This document shows, one piece after another, positions 20,137 through 30,847 of a stretch of 64,000 bases of DNA. The stretch lies in contig NZ_JABFCS010000001.1 in NCBI RefSeq assembly GCF_013087525.1, positions 2,666,001 through 2,730,000 on the forward strand. The letters run 5' to 3'. The notes under the pieces were generated by a model. That model saw only the letters and a list, made by a program, of their open reading frames with translations. It searched no databases and was not told the origin of the DNA. The position numbers and the translations under genes were made by a program. Each line of letters starts with the position of its first letter. Positions within the stretch are counted from its first letter, which is position 1. This stretch comes from Ramlibacter montanisoli. Its GTDB lineage: Bacteria > Pseudomonadota > Gammaproteobacteria > Burkholderiales > Burkholderiaceae_C.

Positions 20137-20490
20137 TCAGTGCTTTTCGTCGGATTGGCGCTGCGCCTCGCGGCGGGCGACGGCGCTCGGCTCGTGCGTG
20201 AACGGCAGGCGCGGCAGGCCGATCAGGGCCTGCAGCCGCGCGTGCGCGCGGTCCATGTCGGCGCCGATCATGGCCAGCGCCACTTCGTGCGTCGGCTCGT
20301 TCTCGGCGATGTCCATGTAGGCGTTGCGCAGGCGCTGGTAGTCCGCGTCGGCGCGGGCCACCTCGTCCTGCAGCGCCAGCACCTTGGCGTATTCGGCCCG
20401 GCTGTAGCGCGTGGTGGTACGCCCGCCGGTGGCGGGGCGGTTGTCGTCGCTTGCATTGGCGCGCGCGTGCGGCCCGTTCCTCGTGCTCAT
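20137..20490 (-). CDS. Hypothetical helical protein (117 aa)
   Basis: An unrecognised 117-residue protein. After a Ser/Arg/Asn-rich N-terminus (MSTRNGPHARANASDDNRP) it forms a likely coiled coil (AEYAKVLALQDEVARADADY, HARLQALIGL) and ends in a charged tail (ARREAQRQSDEKH). No signal peptide or membrane segment is present. It is the first gene upstream of the four tiny ORFs on the same strand. Confidence 0.55.
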   Translation of the reverse strand: MSTRNGPHARANASDDNRPATGGRTTTRYSRAEYAKVLALQDEVARADADYQRLRNAYMDIAENEPTHEVALAMIGADMDRAHARLQALIGLPRLPFTHEPSAVARREAQRQSDEKH

Positions 20491-20699
20491 GCGGCTGATC
20501 CTAGGAACAAGTGCACGGCGCCGGTGTAGGACGGGGCGCAGCGCGCCCGCAGGCAGCAGGGCCGCCGTGATGTTTGTCCCGCAAAGCCCAGTTTCTTGAT
20601 GTTTGCTAAGGCTGGCCCAGGCCGCGGGAACGGCTGGGCCATGGCCCACCCGAAGCAGGCAGCAGGCGATGGTCGCCTGCATCAAGGATGGAGTGAAAC

Positions 20700-21228
20700 A
20701 TGAACCTCAATCAACGCATGAACCCCTGGGCGCTTTCCCTGGTCGTGGCCGGCGCGGCGCTGGCCGCCGCCTGCGCCCCCGTCGCGATGGCCGCCACGCC
20801 GGCCGCCCCGGCGGGCGCGCACGCGCACGACGGCGCGCACGGCACGAAGCTGCGCCTGGACCACGGCCGCAAGTGGGCGACCGACGCACCGCTGCGCGAA
20901 GGCATGACGCGCATCCGCGCCCTCGTGGCGCCGAAACTCGATGCGGCCCATGCGGGTACCATGGTTGCGGCAGAGTACGCCGCCCCTCGCGGCCAAGGTG
21001 GAGGTGGAAGTGGGCAACATCGTCACGAACTGCAAGCTGCCGCCGGAGGCGGACGCGGCGCTGCACGTCGTGCTGTCGGACCTGGCGGAAGGCACCGGCG
21101 CCATGGCCGGGCGCACGCCGGGCGTGCAGCCGCGCAAGGGCCTCGTGCAGGTCGTCGCCGCGGTGAACGAGTACGGACGCTACTTTGAGCACCCCGGCTG
21201 GAAACCGATCCGCACCGCCGCCCACTGA
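20700..21228 (+). CDS. DnrO-like exported protein (frameshift near 20980)
   Basis: Small periplasmic protein of about 176 residues with a signal peptide (PWALSLVVAGAALAAACAPV; MA-A cleavage near residue 31) and a His-rich start (AHAHDGAHG). The mature helical domain includes PLREGMTRIRALV and, after an extra C near 20980, AAKVEVEVGNIVTNCKLPPE and EHPGWKPI at the end. This pattern and the position directly before a Crp/Fnr regulator match proteins called DnrO in Burkholderiales. The role is unknown but linked by context to nitrate-respiration regulation. Confidence 0.65.
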
Positions 21229-21916
21229 ACGGCGCAGCGCCGCGAAGGCCGTACCGGCCGGCGCGCTGCTGAAGTCCCTGCCGCTGTTCAAGGCGCTCGA
21301 CGAAGCTTCGCTCGGGCGCCTGGCCGCCGCCACGCATCGCCGCGTCCTCGCACGCGGCGAACGCGTTTTCAGCCGCGGCGACGATCCCGAAGGCATGTAC
21401 GTCGTGGTGTACGGGCAGGTGCGCCTGCTCGGGCGCGCGCGCGGCGGCGGCGAGCGACTGGCCGGCGTGGTGGACGCCGGCCACAGCTTCGGCGAACCCA
21501 TCATGTTCCTGGAGCGTCCCGCCCTGGTGGACGCAGAGGCCGCGACCGACGCGCTGGTGCTGCAGCTGCCCAAGGAGGCCGTGTTCGCCGAGATCGAGCG
21601 CAACCCGCGCTTCGCCCGCCGCCTGATCGCCGGCCTCAGCAGCCGGCTGGAAGCGCTGGTGCAGCAGCAGGAGCGGCAGGACCGCGGCGGCGGCCAGGCG
21701 CGCGTCGTCGACTACCTGCTGCGCCAGGGCGGCAGCACGGCCGGCGTGCCCTTCACGCTGCCGGCCGCCAAGGCCGCCGTGGCGGCGCACCTGCGCCTGA
21801 CCCCGGAACACTTCTCGCGGCTGCTGCACGAGCTGGCGGCCGAGGAGCTGCTGCGCATCGACGGCCGCCGCATCACGCTGCTGCAGCCCCTGCGCCTGGC
21901 CGCCCTGCGACACTGA
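21185..21916 (+). CDS. Crp/Fnr-family transcription regulator (Dnr-like)
   Basis: Regulator of 243 residues with an N-terminal cyclic-nucleotide-like sensor domain (RGERVFSRGDDPEGMYVVVYGQVRL) and a C-terminal winged helix (KAAVAAHLRLTPEHFSRLLHEL). It has no N-terminal cysteine cluster, so it is not an oxygen-sensing Fe-S FNR. Dnr/NNR-type nitric-oxide sensing via heme is possible. The TTG start overlaps the dnrO-like gene by 44 bases, and a later start is possible. It might recognise the TTGAC-N4-ATCAA boxes at 36708 and 40959, though its recognition helix lacks the classic E-x-x-S-R of FNR. Confidence 0.82.
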   Translation: MSTPAGNRSAPPPTERRSAAKAVPAGALLKSLPLFKALDEASLGRLAAATHRRVLARGERVFSRGDDPEGMYVVVYGQVRLLGRARGGGERLAGVVDAGHSFGEPIMFLERPALVDAEAATDALVLQLPKEAVFAEIERNPRFARRLIAGLSSRLEALVQQQERQDRGGGQARVVDYLLRQGGSTAGVPFTLPAAKAAVAAHLRLTPEHFSRLLHELAAEELLRIDGRRITLLQPLRLAALRH

Positions 21917-21922
21917 GGCCCA

Positions 21923-22600
21923 ATGCACCCGCCCCGCATCGCCCTCATCCATGCCACCGCGCTGGCCATGGCGCCGGTACAGGCCGCGTTCCAGCGCCAC
22001 TGGCCCGCCGCGCAGTGCATGAACGTGCTGGACGACAGCCTGTCGGTGGACCGCGCCCGCGCCGGCGAACTGACGCCGGCGATGGTGCAGCGCTTCGTGG
22101 ACCTCGCGGCCTATGCGCAGCGTGCCGGCTGCGGCGGCATCCTGTTCACCTGTTCCGCCTTCGGGCCCGCGATCGAAGCCGCGGCCCGCTCCACCGGGCT
22201 GCCCACGCTCAAGCCGAACGAGGCGATGTTCGAGGACGCGCTGGCGTGCCACGCGTCGCAGGCACCCTTGAAGATCGGGCTGCTGGCCACCTTCGAAGCG
22301 TCGATCGCCTCCATGTCGGCGGAACTGCGGCAGATGGCGCGCGAGCGGGGCATCGCCCTCGACCTGCGCGCCGTGTTCGTGCCGCAGGCCATGGACGACC
22401 TCGCACGCGGCGCGAGCGGCGAGCACCACCGCAAGGTGGCGGCCGCGGCGCGGCAACTGGCGGGCTGCGACGCCGTGATGCTGGCGCAGTTCTCCATGGC
22501 CGCGGCCGCGCCCGAGGTGCAGGCGCAGGTGCCCTGCCCCGTCCTGAGCAGTCCCGATTGCGCCGTCCTCGCCCTCATGCAAAGAATGCCGAATGCCTGA
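21923..22600 (+). CDS. Aspartate/glutamate racemase family protein
   Basis: A 225-residue cofactor-independent racemase/decarboxylase-fold protein. The first catalytic cysteine lies in GGILFTCSAFGP and a second is expected near the end (PVLSSPDCAV). It belongs to the arylmalonate decarboxylase/hydantoin racemase superfamily, so the substrate is not certain. Its stop overlaps the start of the dehydrogenase gene, which places it in a catabolic operon with that enzyme and the Bug receptor. Confidence 0.75.
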   Translation: MHPPRIALIHATALAMAPVQAAFQRHWPAAQCMNVLDDSLSVDRARAGELTPAMVQRFVDLAAYAQRAGCGGILFTCSAFGPAIEAAARSTGLPTLKPNEAMFEDALACHASQAPLKIGLLATFEASIASMSAELRQMARERGIALDLRAVFVPQAMDDLARGASGEHHRKVAAAARQLAGCDAVMLAQFSMAAAAPEVQAQVPCPVLSSPDCAVLALMQRMPNA

Positions 22601-23651
22601 ACCCCGCATCCCGGCGGCGCAAGTGCGCCGCTTCCTCGCCACCGCGTTCGAGCACCTCGGCATGCCGGCCGGCGATGCGCAGGTCGTTTCGCAGCTGATG
22701 ACGGAAGCCGAGCTGCAGGGCTCCGACGGCCACGGCGTGATCCGGCTGGTGCCCTACGCGCGCCGCATCCGCGCCGGCGGCATCAACCTCAAGCCCGACA
22801 TCCGCGTGGTCAAGGAAAAGGCCGCGATGGCGCTGATCGACGGCGACAACGGCATGGGCCACCTGGTGATGAAGCAGGCCGCCGAACTGGCGATCGCCAA
22901 GGCGCGCCAGTGCGGCATCGCCTGGGTCGGCTCGCGGCTGTCCAACCACGCGGGGCCGGCCTCGCTGTACGCGCGCATGGCGCTGGCGCAGGACATGGTC
23001 GGCATGTACTTCGCGGTGGGCAACGCCAACCACCTGCCGCCCTGGGGCGGGCTGGACATGCTGCTGTCCACCAACCCGATCGCGGTGGCCGTGCCCGCGG
23101 GCGAGGAGCCGCCGGTGGTGCTGGACATGGCGACCACCGTCGCAGCCTACGGCAAGGTCAAGGCCAAGGCGCAGCGCGGCGAGCAGATGCCGGTGGGCTG
23201 GATGATCGACCGGCAGGGCCAGCCGCTGACCGACCCGAAGCGCGCGGAGGAGGGTTTCCTGATGCCGATCGGCGGCTACAAGGGCTACGGCCTGGCGATG
23301 ATCGTCGGCCTGCTGGCAGGCACGCTCAACGGCGCGGCGATGGGCAGCGAAGTCGTCGACTTCAACCACGACGACGTGACGACGACCAACACCGGGCAGG
23401 CGATCCTCGTGATCGATCCCGACGCCTTCGGCGAACTCGATGCCTTCAAGGCGCGCGTGGACAAGCTGGTGCGCGAGCTGCGCGCCAGCGAGCGCATGCC
23501 GGGCGTGGAGCGCATCTGGATGCCCGGCGAGCAGAGCCACGCGAAACGCATCGCCAACGAGCGCGACGGCCTCGCGCTGCCGGCGGCGCTGCGCACGCAG
23601 CTGGACACCTTCGCGCGCGACCTCGGCATCCCGCCGCTGCAAGACACCTGA
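22593..23651 (+). CDS. Ldh-family (malate/lactate/ureidoglycolate-type) oxidoreductase
   Basis: NAD(P)-dependent 2-hydroxyacid dehydrogenase of the type II malate/L-lactate fold, 352 residues. Family marks are ELQGSDGHGVIRLVPYARRI with the catalytic His, GSRLSNHAGPASLYA, the VLDMATTVAAYGKV segment and GGYKGYGLAMIV. The fold does not fix the substrate; malate, sulfolactate, ureidoglycolate or delta1-piperideine-2-carboxylate are all known. It is translationally coupled to the racemase (8-base overlap) and followed by a transporter receptor. Confidence 0.87.
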   Translation: MPEPRIPAAQVRRFLATAFEHLGMPAGDAQVVSQLMTEAELQGSDGHGVIRLVPYARRIRAGGINLKPDIRVVKEKAAMALIDGDNGMGHLVMKQAAELAIAKARQCGIAWVGSRLSNHAGPASLYARMALAQDMVGMYFAVGNANHLPPWGGLDMLLSTNPIAVAVPAGEEPPVVLDMATTVAAYGKVKAKAQRGEQMPVGWMIDRQGQPLTDPKRAEEGFLMPIGGYKGYGLAMIVGLLAGTLNGAAMGSEVVDFNHDDVTTTNTGQAILVIDPDAFGELDAFKARVDKLVRELRASERMPGVERIWMPGEQSHAKRIANERDGLALPAALRTQLDTFARDLGIPPLQDT

Positions 23652-23664
23652 AACGGAGACCGCC

Positions 23665-24637
23665 ATGGCCCTCACCCGCCGCTTCGCCCTTTCCCTGCTG
23701 GCCCTGTGCGCGGCCGCTGGCGTGCACGCCCAGTCGCCCTGGCCGGCCAAGCCGATCCGCATGATCGTGCCGCTGGCCGCCGGCAGCGCGGTGGACAACG
23801 CGGCGCGCATCGTGACGCAGAAGATGGCGCAGAACCTGGGGCAGTCCATCGTGGTGGACAACCGGCCGGGCGCGGCCGGCCTGATCGGCGCCGGCGAGGT
23901 GGCCAAGGCGGCACCCGACGGCTACACGCTCGGCGGCTTCAACGACAGCATCATGACCATGGTGCCGAACATGAACCCGAAGATGCCCTGGGACATCCTC
24001 AAGGACTTCGACCCGGTGTCGCTGGTCGCCACCGTCGAATGGGGACTGGTGGTGCCGGCCGACGCGCCGGAGAAGAGCGCCGCCGACCTGATCGCCGCGG
24101 CGAAGAAGGATCCCGGCAGGATCAACTACGGCTCGGGCGGCAACGGCAGCCCGCAGCACATCGCGATGGCGCTGTTCGCGTCGCAGGCGGGCGTGCAGAT
24201 GAAGCACGTGCCCTACAAGGGCGCGACGCAGGCGGCGATGGGCGTGGCGGGCAAGGAGGTGGAGACCGCCTTCCAGGGCATCGCCACCGTGACCTCGCTG
24301 GTGAAGGCGGGCAAGCTGCGCCTGATCGGCGTGACGACGCCGCGGCGCATGCCGCAGTTCCCCGACGTGCCCACCGTGTCCGAATCGGGCATGCCGGGCT
24401 TCGAATTCAACTCCTGGTTCGCGATCATGGCGCCGGCGGGGACGCCGAAGGAGATCGCGCAGCGGCTCGCCGTCGAAGTGCAGAAAGGCGCTGGCCGACC
24501 CCGAGGTGCGCGAGAAGCTCAACGCGCAGGGGCTCACCCCGCGCGGCTCGACGCCGGAGGAACTGGGCACCGCCACGCGCGCGCAGCTGGCGAAGTACGG
24601 CGCCCTGATCAAGGCAAACAACATCACCGCGGAGTAG
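23665..24637 (+). CDS. Bug-family tripartite tricarboxylate transporter receptor (frameshift near 24485)
   Basis: Periplasmic solute-binding protein of about 324 residues. The signal peptide is RFALSLLALCAAAGVHA, followed by WPAKPIRMIVPLAAGSAVDN, the standard Bug opening, then NRPGAAGLIGAGEVAKAAPDGYTL and VPYKGATQA. An extra A in CAGAAAGGC near 24485 shifts the last 50 residues (ALADPEVREKLNAQGLTP). As the third gene of the operon it likely captures the hydroxyacid or amino-acid substrate. No TctA/TctB membrane subunits are nearby, which is common for Bug proteins. Confidence 0.9.
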
Positions 24638-24655
24638 TCCCCGCGGCGCCTGCGC

Positions 24656-25879
24656 TCAGCGGGGCTGCAGGTAGTTCGCGACCGCATGGGTCGCCACCTG
24701 CTGTCCCATGCGCGTGCCGACCTCCGCGGAATTGCGGTAGTGCACGCCGCTCCAGATCCGCGCGTTCGACACTTCCTGCATCAGGTCCGACAGGCGATTC
24801 CACTGGCGGGTCACGCCGGGCAGCGTGGGGCTGCTCATGGTCAGGCCCGGCATCTCGTCGCCCAGCTGGCTCTGCAGGACCGCCACCACCGTGGCCGAAC
24901 TGATGCAGTGCGCGCACGGGTATTCGGGATGCAGCGGCGCGTCCACCAGCGGCAGCCAGCCCGGCTCGCGCTTGATCACCATGTTGCCGTGCTGGTCCCC
25001 GTTGCGCACGGCCGTGATCGGCCGCCAGAAGTTGTACGCGTACTTGGCGTCGAACACCGCGACCAGCGCGTCGTTGAAGGCCATGTAGGTGAGCGCCATC
25101 ACGCGCGCCGCGGCGGGCGTGTCGAGCTGCCGCTTGGCCACGGACTGCCGGATGATGCCGTTGAAGGCGGGCGCGCCGGTGACCACCCAGAACTGCGCGA
25201 CCTGCGTGTGCTCGGGCGTGCGCTTGCTGCCGGTGCGCGCGCCCATGGTGAGGGTCTCCTCGTAGTCGCGCGCCCAGGTCTCGCTGGTGAGGGCGGGCGG
25301 CGGCGGCGGGCGGAACTGGTCGCCGCGGGCGAGCAGCCAGGGGCGGGAGGCCCCGAAGTCGTCTCCGGCGGGCAGCGTCGTCATCACGTAGACGCCCGGA
25401 CGCGTCACCGGGCGGTACGCGGTCGGCGCCCCGACGCGATCTTCCGCGCACCACGCCAGCAGCGATTCGGCCACGGCCTTGCCCAGGCCGGCACCGCCAT
25501 CGCGCGCACCCGCGTCGGGCACCGTGGCCATCGTCCTGGCGAGCGCCTCGTCGAAGGCCGCGCGCTGTTCCGGGAACAGCTTCAGCAGGGCGGTGTGCGC
25601 CGCGACCGCGGCCGCGGCGTCGGGCGAGGCGCCCGCAGGCGGCGTGCCCGTGTAGCGGAAGGGTCGGTAGCGTGGCTGGATCGCATTGATCGCGTCGAAC
25701 ATCGCCGCGTGCACCACGGCCATGCTGCGCACGCCCATGGGAGGCGACTGGCGCGCGGTGACGACCGCCTTGAAGGCGACCTCGTTCCAGTCCATCACGG
25801 GATCGCCGCGCGCGCCGGGCGCAGCGGTCAGCAGCGCGCCGGCCAGGGCCAGCACGCGCAGGAGCAGTCGGGTGTTCAT
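24656..25879 (-). CDS. Exported vanadium-haloperoxidase-like PAP2 protein
   Basis: A secreted protein of 407 residues (signal LLLRVLALAGALLTAAPGARG) of the vanadium haloperoxidase/type 2 phosphatidic acid phosphatase superfamily. The vanadate/phosphate pocket is visible as KYAYNFWRP, then HPEYPCAHCISSATV in place of the usual PSGH, and SGVHYRNS with the last Arg/His pair. The PSGH to PCAH change is seen in a bacterial branch of this fold. Whether it is a peroxidase or a phosphatase cannot be told. It stands alone between the Bug gene and the chemoreceptor. Confidence 0.8.
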   Translation of the reverse strand: MNTRLLLRVLALAGALLTAAPGARGDPVMDWNEVAFKAVVTARQSPPMGVRSMAVVHAAMFDAINAIQPRYRPFRYTGTPPAGASPDAAAAVAAHTALLKLFPEQRAAFDEALARTMATVPDAGARDGGAGLGKAVAESLLAWCAEDRVGAPTAYRPVTRPGVYVMTTLPAGDDFGASRPWLLARGDQFRPPPPPALTSETWARDYEETLTMGARTGSKRTPEHTQVAQFWVVTGAPAFNGIIRQSVAKRQLDTPAAARVMALTYMAFNDALVAVFDAKYAYNFWRPITAVRNGDQHGNMVIKREPGWLPLVDAPLHPEYPCAHCISSATVVAVLQSQLGDEMPGLTMSSPTLPGVTRQWNRLSDLMQEVSNARIWSGVHYRNSAEVGTRMGQQVATHAVANYLQPR

Positions 25880-26051
25880 GGGGAGACTCCAGGGTCCGGC
25901 GAACGAGCCGCACCCGCCTGTTCGCCTGCGGCGGCGTCCCGGCGCCTCGGGCGGCGCGCATGGTGGACGGTTGCTCCCAACCTCAACGAGCGGAAACGGG
26001 CGGACTGTAGCCCCGCGCATCGTGCGCGGCAATGGCATGTCCCTGCCAGCG

Positions 26052-27611
26052 TCAGGCCCGGAAGTTCCTGTAGATCCCGCAGACCACCAGCAAATCGCCG
26101 GCGCGGGCGACGTACCCCGTCTTGGTGAGGACCTCGTTGGTGAAGGGGTGGGCCCACTTCCACTCGATCCAGCCCTCGCCCCGGCTGCGCGCGAGTTCCG
26201 CCATGTCGCGCAGGAACAGCTTGCCGTCGGCGTCGCGGCTGTCGGGGCCCATGCCGACGTTGCGCACGTTGTTGCCGTGCGCGCGCAGCACGCCGTCGCC
26301 CACGCCGATCACCATCAAGTACAGGTCGCGGTCGACGAAGCGGCCCTGGTCCTGGCGGTTGACGTCCTCGACCAGCGCCTGCCCGCCGTGGACGCGGCAG
26401 AACTCGCGGGCGGCCAGCGCCATGCCCCGCGCTTCTTCGGCCGTGCCGTACTCGCGCGCGCCGAGCGAGAAACCGGAGACCGCGCGCATCAGGCCGACCG
26501 CACGTTCGTGCAGGCTGGCGACGGTCCGCGCGGAATCCTCCACCAGCGCGGCGTTGTCCCGCGCGACGCCGTCGATGTGGGCCATGGACTGGTTCACCGA
26601 GGCGATGCCGGCGCTCTGCTCCTGGCTGGCGCCGTTGATCCCGACGACCAGCTCCTTCACCTGCCGCACCGAGGCGACGATCTCGCGCATCGCGCGGCCC
26701 GCGTCGTCCACCAGCAGCCCGCCGGCGTCGACCCGCTCCACCGACGCGACTATGAGGGACTTGATCTCGCGCGCCGCCGCGGCGCTGCGCTGCGCGAGGT
26801 TGCGCACCTCGGCGGCGACCACCGCGAAACCGCGCCCCTGCTCGCCGGCGCGCGCCGCTTCCACGGCGGCGTTCAGGGCAAGCAGGTTGGTCTGGAAGGC
26901 GATGCCGTCGATCACGCCGATGATGTCGGCGATGCTGCGCGAGCTGTGGCGGATGGCGTCCATGGTGCTGACCACCTGGTCCATCAGCACGCCGCCCTGT
27001 TCCGCGCGCTGCGAGGCGGCGGCGACGAGGGTGGTGGCCTGCTGCGCGTTGTCCGCGTTCTGGCGCACGGCCGAAGCGAGCTGCCCGATCGCCGCCGCCG
27101 TCTGCTGCAGCGCCGACACTTCCGATTCGGTGCGGCGCGAGAGCGCCTCGTTGTCGCGACGGATCTGCGAAGCGGTGGCGGCGACGCTGGTGGTGCCCGT
27201 GCGCACTTCGCTGACGATGCGAAACAGCTTGTCCTGCAATGCCTGCAAGGCCTGCTGCAGGCGCCCCGGTTCGCCGGCCGCCATGCCGGCACCGCGGTTG
27301 GCGAGGTCGCCTTCGGCCATGCCGCGCGCCTGCGCCTCGGCTTGCCGGATCGGCAGCGACACCCGGCGCAGCAGCCACAGCGCCGTCGCGGCCCCGCCCC
27401 CGAGGCCCGCGCCGCCAGCGGCCAGCACCAGCGCGCGCGCCGTTCCGTCCGTGTGCCAGGCCGCCACGGCGGTCACGGCCAGCAGTGCCAGCAGCACGAT
27501 GCCGAAGCCGAGAGCCAGTCCGCCCGGCAGGGACAGCGCGTGCCGCAGCGTCGCAGGCGCGAAGGCCGGCGCCGGCTGGATTTCCAGCGGTGCGAGGGTG
27601 GTGGCTGTCAT
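26052..27611 (-). CDS. Methyl-accepting chemotaxis protein with C-terminal Cache domain
   Basis: A 519-residue chemoreceptor. Two hydrophobic segments (about residues 25-50 and 57-80) are separated by only a few residues, so there is almost no periplasmic domain. A HAMP-like linker ([26 protein letters not shown]) and the signalling hairpin ([36 protein letters not shown]) follow. After residue ~390 comes a single-Cache domain ([46 protein letters not shown]) that must sit in the cytoplasm. The first ATG with a good site is used; upstream ATGs are in frame. No che genes are nearby. Confidence 0.88.
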   Translation of the reverse strand: MTATTLAPLEIQPAPAFAPATLRHALSLPGGLALGFGIVLLALLAVTAVAAWHTDGTARALVLAAGGAGLGGGAATALWLLRRVSLPIRQAEAQARGMAEGDLANRGAGMAAGEPGRLQQALQALQDKLFRIVSEVRTGTTSVAATASQIRRDNEALSRRTESEVSALQQTAAAIGQLASAVRQNADNAQQATTLVAAASQRAEQGGVLMDQVVSTMDAIRHSSRSIADIIGVIDGIAFQTNLLALNAAVEAARAGEQGRGFAVVAAEVRNLAQRSAAAAREIKSLIVASVERVDAGGLLVDDAGRAMREIVASVRQVKELVVGINGASQEQSAGIASVNQSMAHIDGVARDNAALVEDSARTVASLHERAVGLMRAVSGFSLGAREYGTAEEARGMALAAREFCRVHGGQALVEDVNRQDQGRFVDRDLYLMVIGVGDGVLRAHGNNVRNVGMGPDSRDADGKLFLRDMAELARSRGEGWIEWKWAHPFTNEVLTKTGYVARAGDLLVVCGIYRNFRA

Positions 27612-27654
27612 GCGGGAGGGGACTGCTTTCCACCCCTTTGTAGCGCGACTTCCC

Positions 27655-28347
27655 TCAGGGACTCGTCGCCCTCCGAAGGGCGGCGCGCGCGAGCAGACGG
27701 GTGGAGTCCAGTGTGGGCAGCGGCGAGTTGCCGTCATGCACGATCAGGGGCAGCTCGGTGCAGCCGAGGACCACCGCGTCGCATCCCTGCTCCTTCATGT
27801 GGCCGATGACGCCGGCCAGGGTGGCGACCTGTTGCGGCCGCTGGATGCCGTACACCAGTTCGTCCATGATCAGTCGGCCGACCTCGTCGCGCTCCTCCGG
27901 CCGGGGGCGCACGAAGGACAGCCCGTGCGCCTGCAGCCGGGACGGGTACACGTCGCTGTCCACCAGCCAGTGGGTGCCCGTGATGCCCAGCCGGCGGAAG
28001 CCGTGGCGCACGGCCTCCTGCGCCACCACGTCGGCGATGTGCAGCCAGGGCAGCGGCGAGCGTTCCTGCACCAGGTCGAAGGCCTGGTGGATGGTGTTGT
28101 CGGGGCAGATCAGGAAGTCCGCGCCGATGCGCGCCAGCTTCTCCGCCGACTGCAGCATGAGCCAGGCGACGCCTTCCGGCTCGCCCGCCTCCAGGCAATC
28201 GACGTAGCGGTCCAGTGAGTGCGTGTGCATCGACACTTCGGGGTGGCGGTGCGGCCCGAGCAGCTGCGCGCCCTCCGCGCAGATGGTGCGGTAGCACAGG
28301 GCAGCGCCTTCCGCGGAACATGCGACGATTCCGATGTGGAGGGGCAT
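27655..28347 (-). CDS. Aspartate/glutamate racemase family protein
   Basis: A 230-residue amino-acid racemase-fold enzyme. It has the N-terminal cysteine in [17 protein letters not shown] and the second catalytic cysteine in [14 protein letters not shown], so the two-base acid/base pair is complete or nearly so (residue near ICPDNT usually N-T). It resembles broad-specificity aspartate racemases. A start three codons upstream (MHPMPLH) is possible. It is not closely related to the racemase-fold protein at 21923. Confidence 0.83.
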   Translation of the reverse strand: MPLHIGIVACSAEGAALCYRTICAEGAQLLGPHRHPEVSMHTHSLDRYVDCLEAGEPEGVAWLMLQSAEKLARIGADFLICPDNTIHQAFDLVQERSPLPWLHIADVVAQEAVRHGFRRLGITGTHWLVDSDVYPSRLQAHGLSFVRPRPEERDEVGRLIMDELVYGIQRPQQVATLAGVIGHMKEQGCDAVVLGCTELPLIVHDGNSPLPTLDSTRLLARAALRRATSP

Positions 28348-28376
28348 GGGGTGCATGGTGCCAGAAGGTCGCGCCC

Positions 28377-28818
28377 TCAGAAATCCCTGCGCACGCGGAT
28401 CCCCACCGTGGTGTCGCCGGCCAGCATGTCGAGGTCGCGGGTGAGCGAAAGCTGCCAGCGCCACGCCCCCGCGCGCACGGCCGCATAGGCCGACACAGCT
28501 CGCGCACGGGTGCCAGGGCGCCCTCGGGCTGGCGCACGTCCAGGTAGGCGCCGGCTTCGTGGCCGCCGGCGAAGCGGCGGAAGCCGCCGAGCTCCGCCTG
28601 CGCGGCCGCGCGCCGCAGCCCGAGCCGCGCGAACACGCGCCAGTCCCCCATCGGATGCTGCAGCTGGAACTGGCCGGTGGAGCCGGTGCCGCCGGTGTCC
28701 GGCCCACCCGCGGCCAGGGAGTTGCCACGGGGCGCCAGCTGCGCGCCCGCGGGGGGGCGGCCGCCGCCGCCGCGAGGCCGCACAGCAGGCAGCCACGGAT
28801 CACGGTGTTGCGCAGCAT
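28377..28818 (-). CDS. Small exported beta-barrel-like protein (two frameshifts)
   Basis: About 147 residues after restoring two bases, near 28752 in a G run and near 28498. It starts with a signal peptide (MLRNTVIRGCLLCGLAAAAA). The central part (GGTGSTGQFQLQHPMGDWRV, GAYLDVRQPEGALAPV) and the end (WRWQLSLTRDLDMLAGD, RVRRDF) alternate polar and hydrophobic residues and finish with Phe, as in outer-membrane beta-barrels. That is an inference; no family is recognised. Confidence 0.5.
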
Positions 28819-28836
28819 GGCGGTTTCTCCCCGTGC

Positions 28837-29232
28837 TCAGGCGTGGTCGTCGATCTCGAACTCGTCGCCGTCGTCGCCGTGGTCGTCGTCGCGCTCGGCC
28901 TCGCGGGCGATGACCACGGGCGCTTCCTCGAAGGCCTTGTGGCCGCCGCGGGTGGCATCGTCGCGGCCCCTGCCCCGGCCACGGCCGCCGCGGTCGTCGC
29001 CGCTTTCCGTTTCACGGGCGATGGTGGTCGCCGGCGCCTGCTCGGTCGCCTTCGGGTCGTCACGGCCGCGGCCGCGGCCGCGGCGGTCGTCGCCGCTTTC
29101 CGTTTCGCGCGCCAGCAGCGTCTGGCTGCCGGTGTCGCTCAGGGTGCGCTCGCCGGCGGCGGGTGCCGGGGCAGCCATCGCGCCGGAAGCGATCAGGAGG
29201 GAGGCGGCAGCGGTCAGTTGGATGAAGTTCAT
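28837..29232 (-). CDS. Exported repeat protein with RGRGRDD repeats
   Basis: A 131-residue secreted protein with signal FIQLTAAASLLIASGAMA. The mature part contains three copies of a roughly 35-residue unit starting (L/I)ARExE: LLARETESGDDRRGRGRGRD, IARETESGDDRGGRGRGRGR and VIAREAERDDDHGDDGDEFE. Arg-Gly runs alternate with Asp clusters, so it is probably disordered and highly charged. A sigma-54-like promoter lies 62 bases upstream. It lies between the beta-barrel-like gene and the NtrC-type regulator. Function unknown. Confidence 0.6.
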   Translation of the reverse strand: MNFIQLTAAASLLIASGAMAAPAPAAGERTLSDTGSQTLLARETESGDDRRGRGRGRDDPKATEQAPATTIARETESGDDRGGRGRGRGRDDATRGGHKAFEEAPVVIAREAERDDDHGDDGDEFEIDDHA

Positions 29233-29293
29233 GGTGGATCCTCGGATGGTTGGGGGAAGGAAGCGGTGCTCCTGCACTCGCACCCTTCTCTTT

Positions 29294-29308
29294 GCACCGG
29301 GCGTGCCA
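29294..29308 (-). promoter_or_regulatory. Possible sigma-54 promoter for the repeat-protein gene
   Basis: On the minus strand TGGCACG is followed by four bases and GTGC (one mismatch from TTGC), with the ten-base GG-to-GC spacing intact. It points at the gene starting at 29232. The neighbouring two-component activator could drive it. Confidence 0.35.
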
Positions 29309-29421
29309 CGTCCGTGAACGGTGCTCCAGGACCGAGAAACGGTCGCCAGCGTGAACTGCATCACGCTTTCAACCCATCTGCGGGACGGATGCTGGGGGAC
29401 GTCACCCATGCGCAGCGGAGC

Positions 29422-29443
29422 GGGTGGGTGCTATCGCCCACCC
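29422..29443. terminator. Hairpin after the NtrC-type gene
   Basis: GGGTGGG and CCCACCC form a 7-bp stem around an 8-base loop, 19 bases past the stop of the response regulator. There is no T tract, so it is at best a weak terminator. Confidence 0.35.
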
Positions 29444-29461
29444 AAGGCGTTTCGAGGGGTT

Positions 29462-30846
<1,385 letters not shown>

Positions 30847-30847
<1 letters not shown>

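Noticed and set aside
20594..20608. TTGATGTTTGCTAAG as an FNR box before the dnrO-like gene
   Set aside because: The second half-site does not match ATCAA at the N4 spacing, so support is insufficient.
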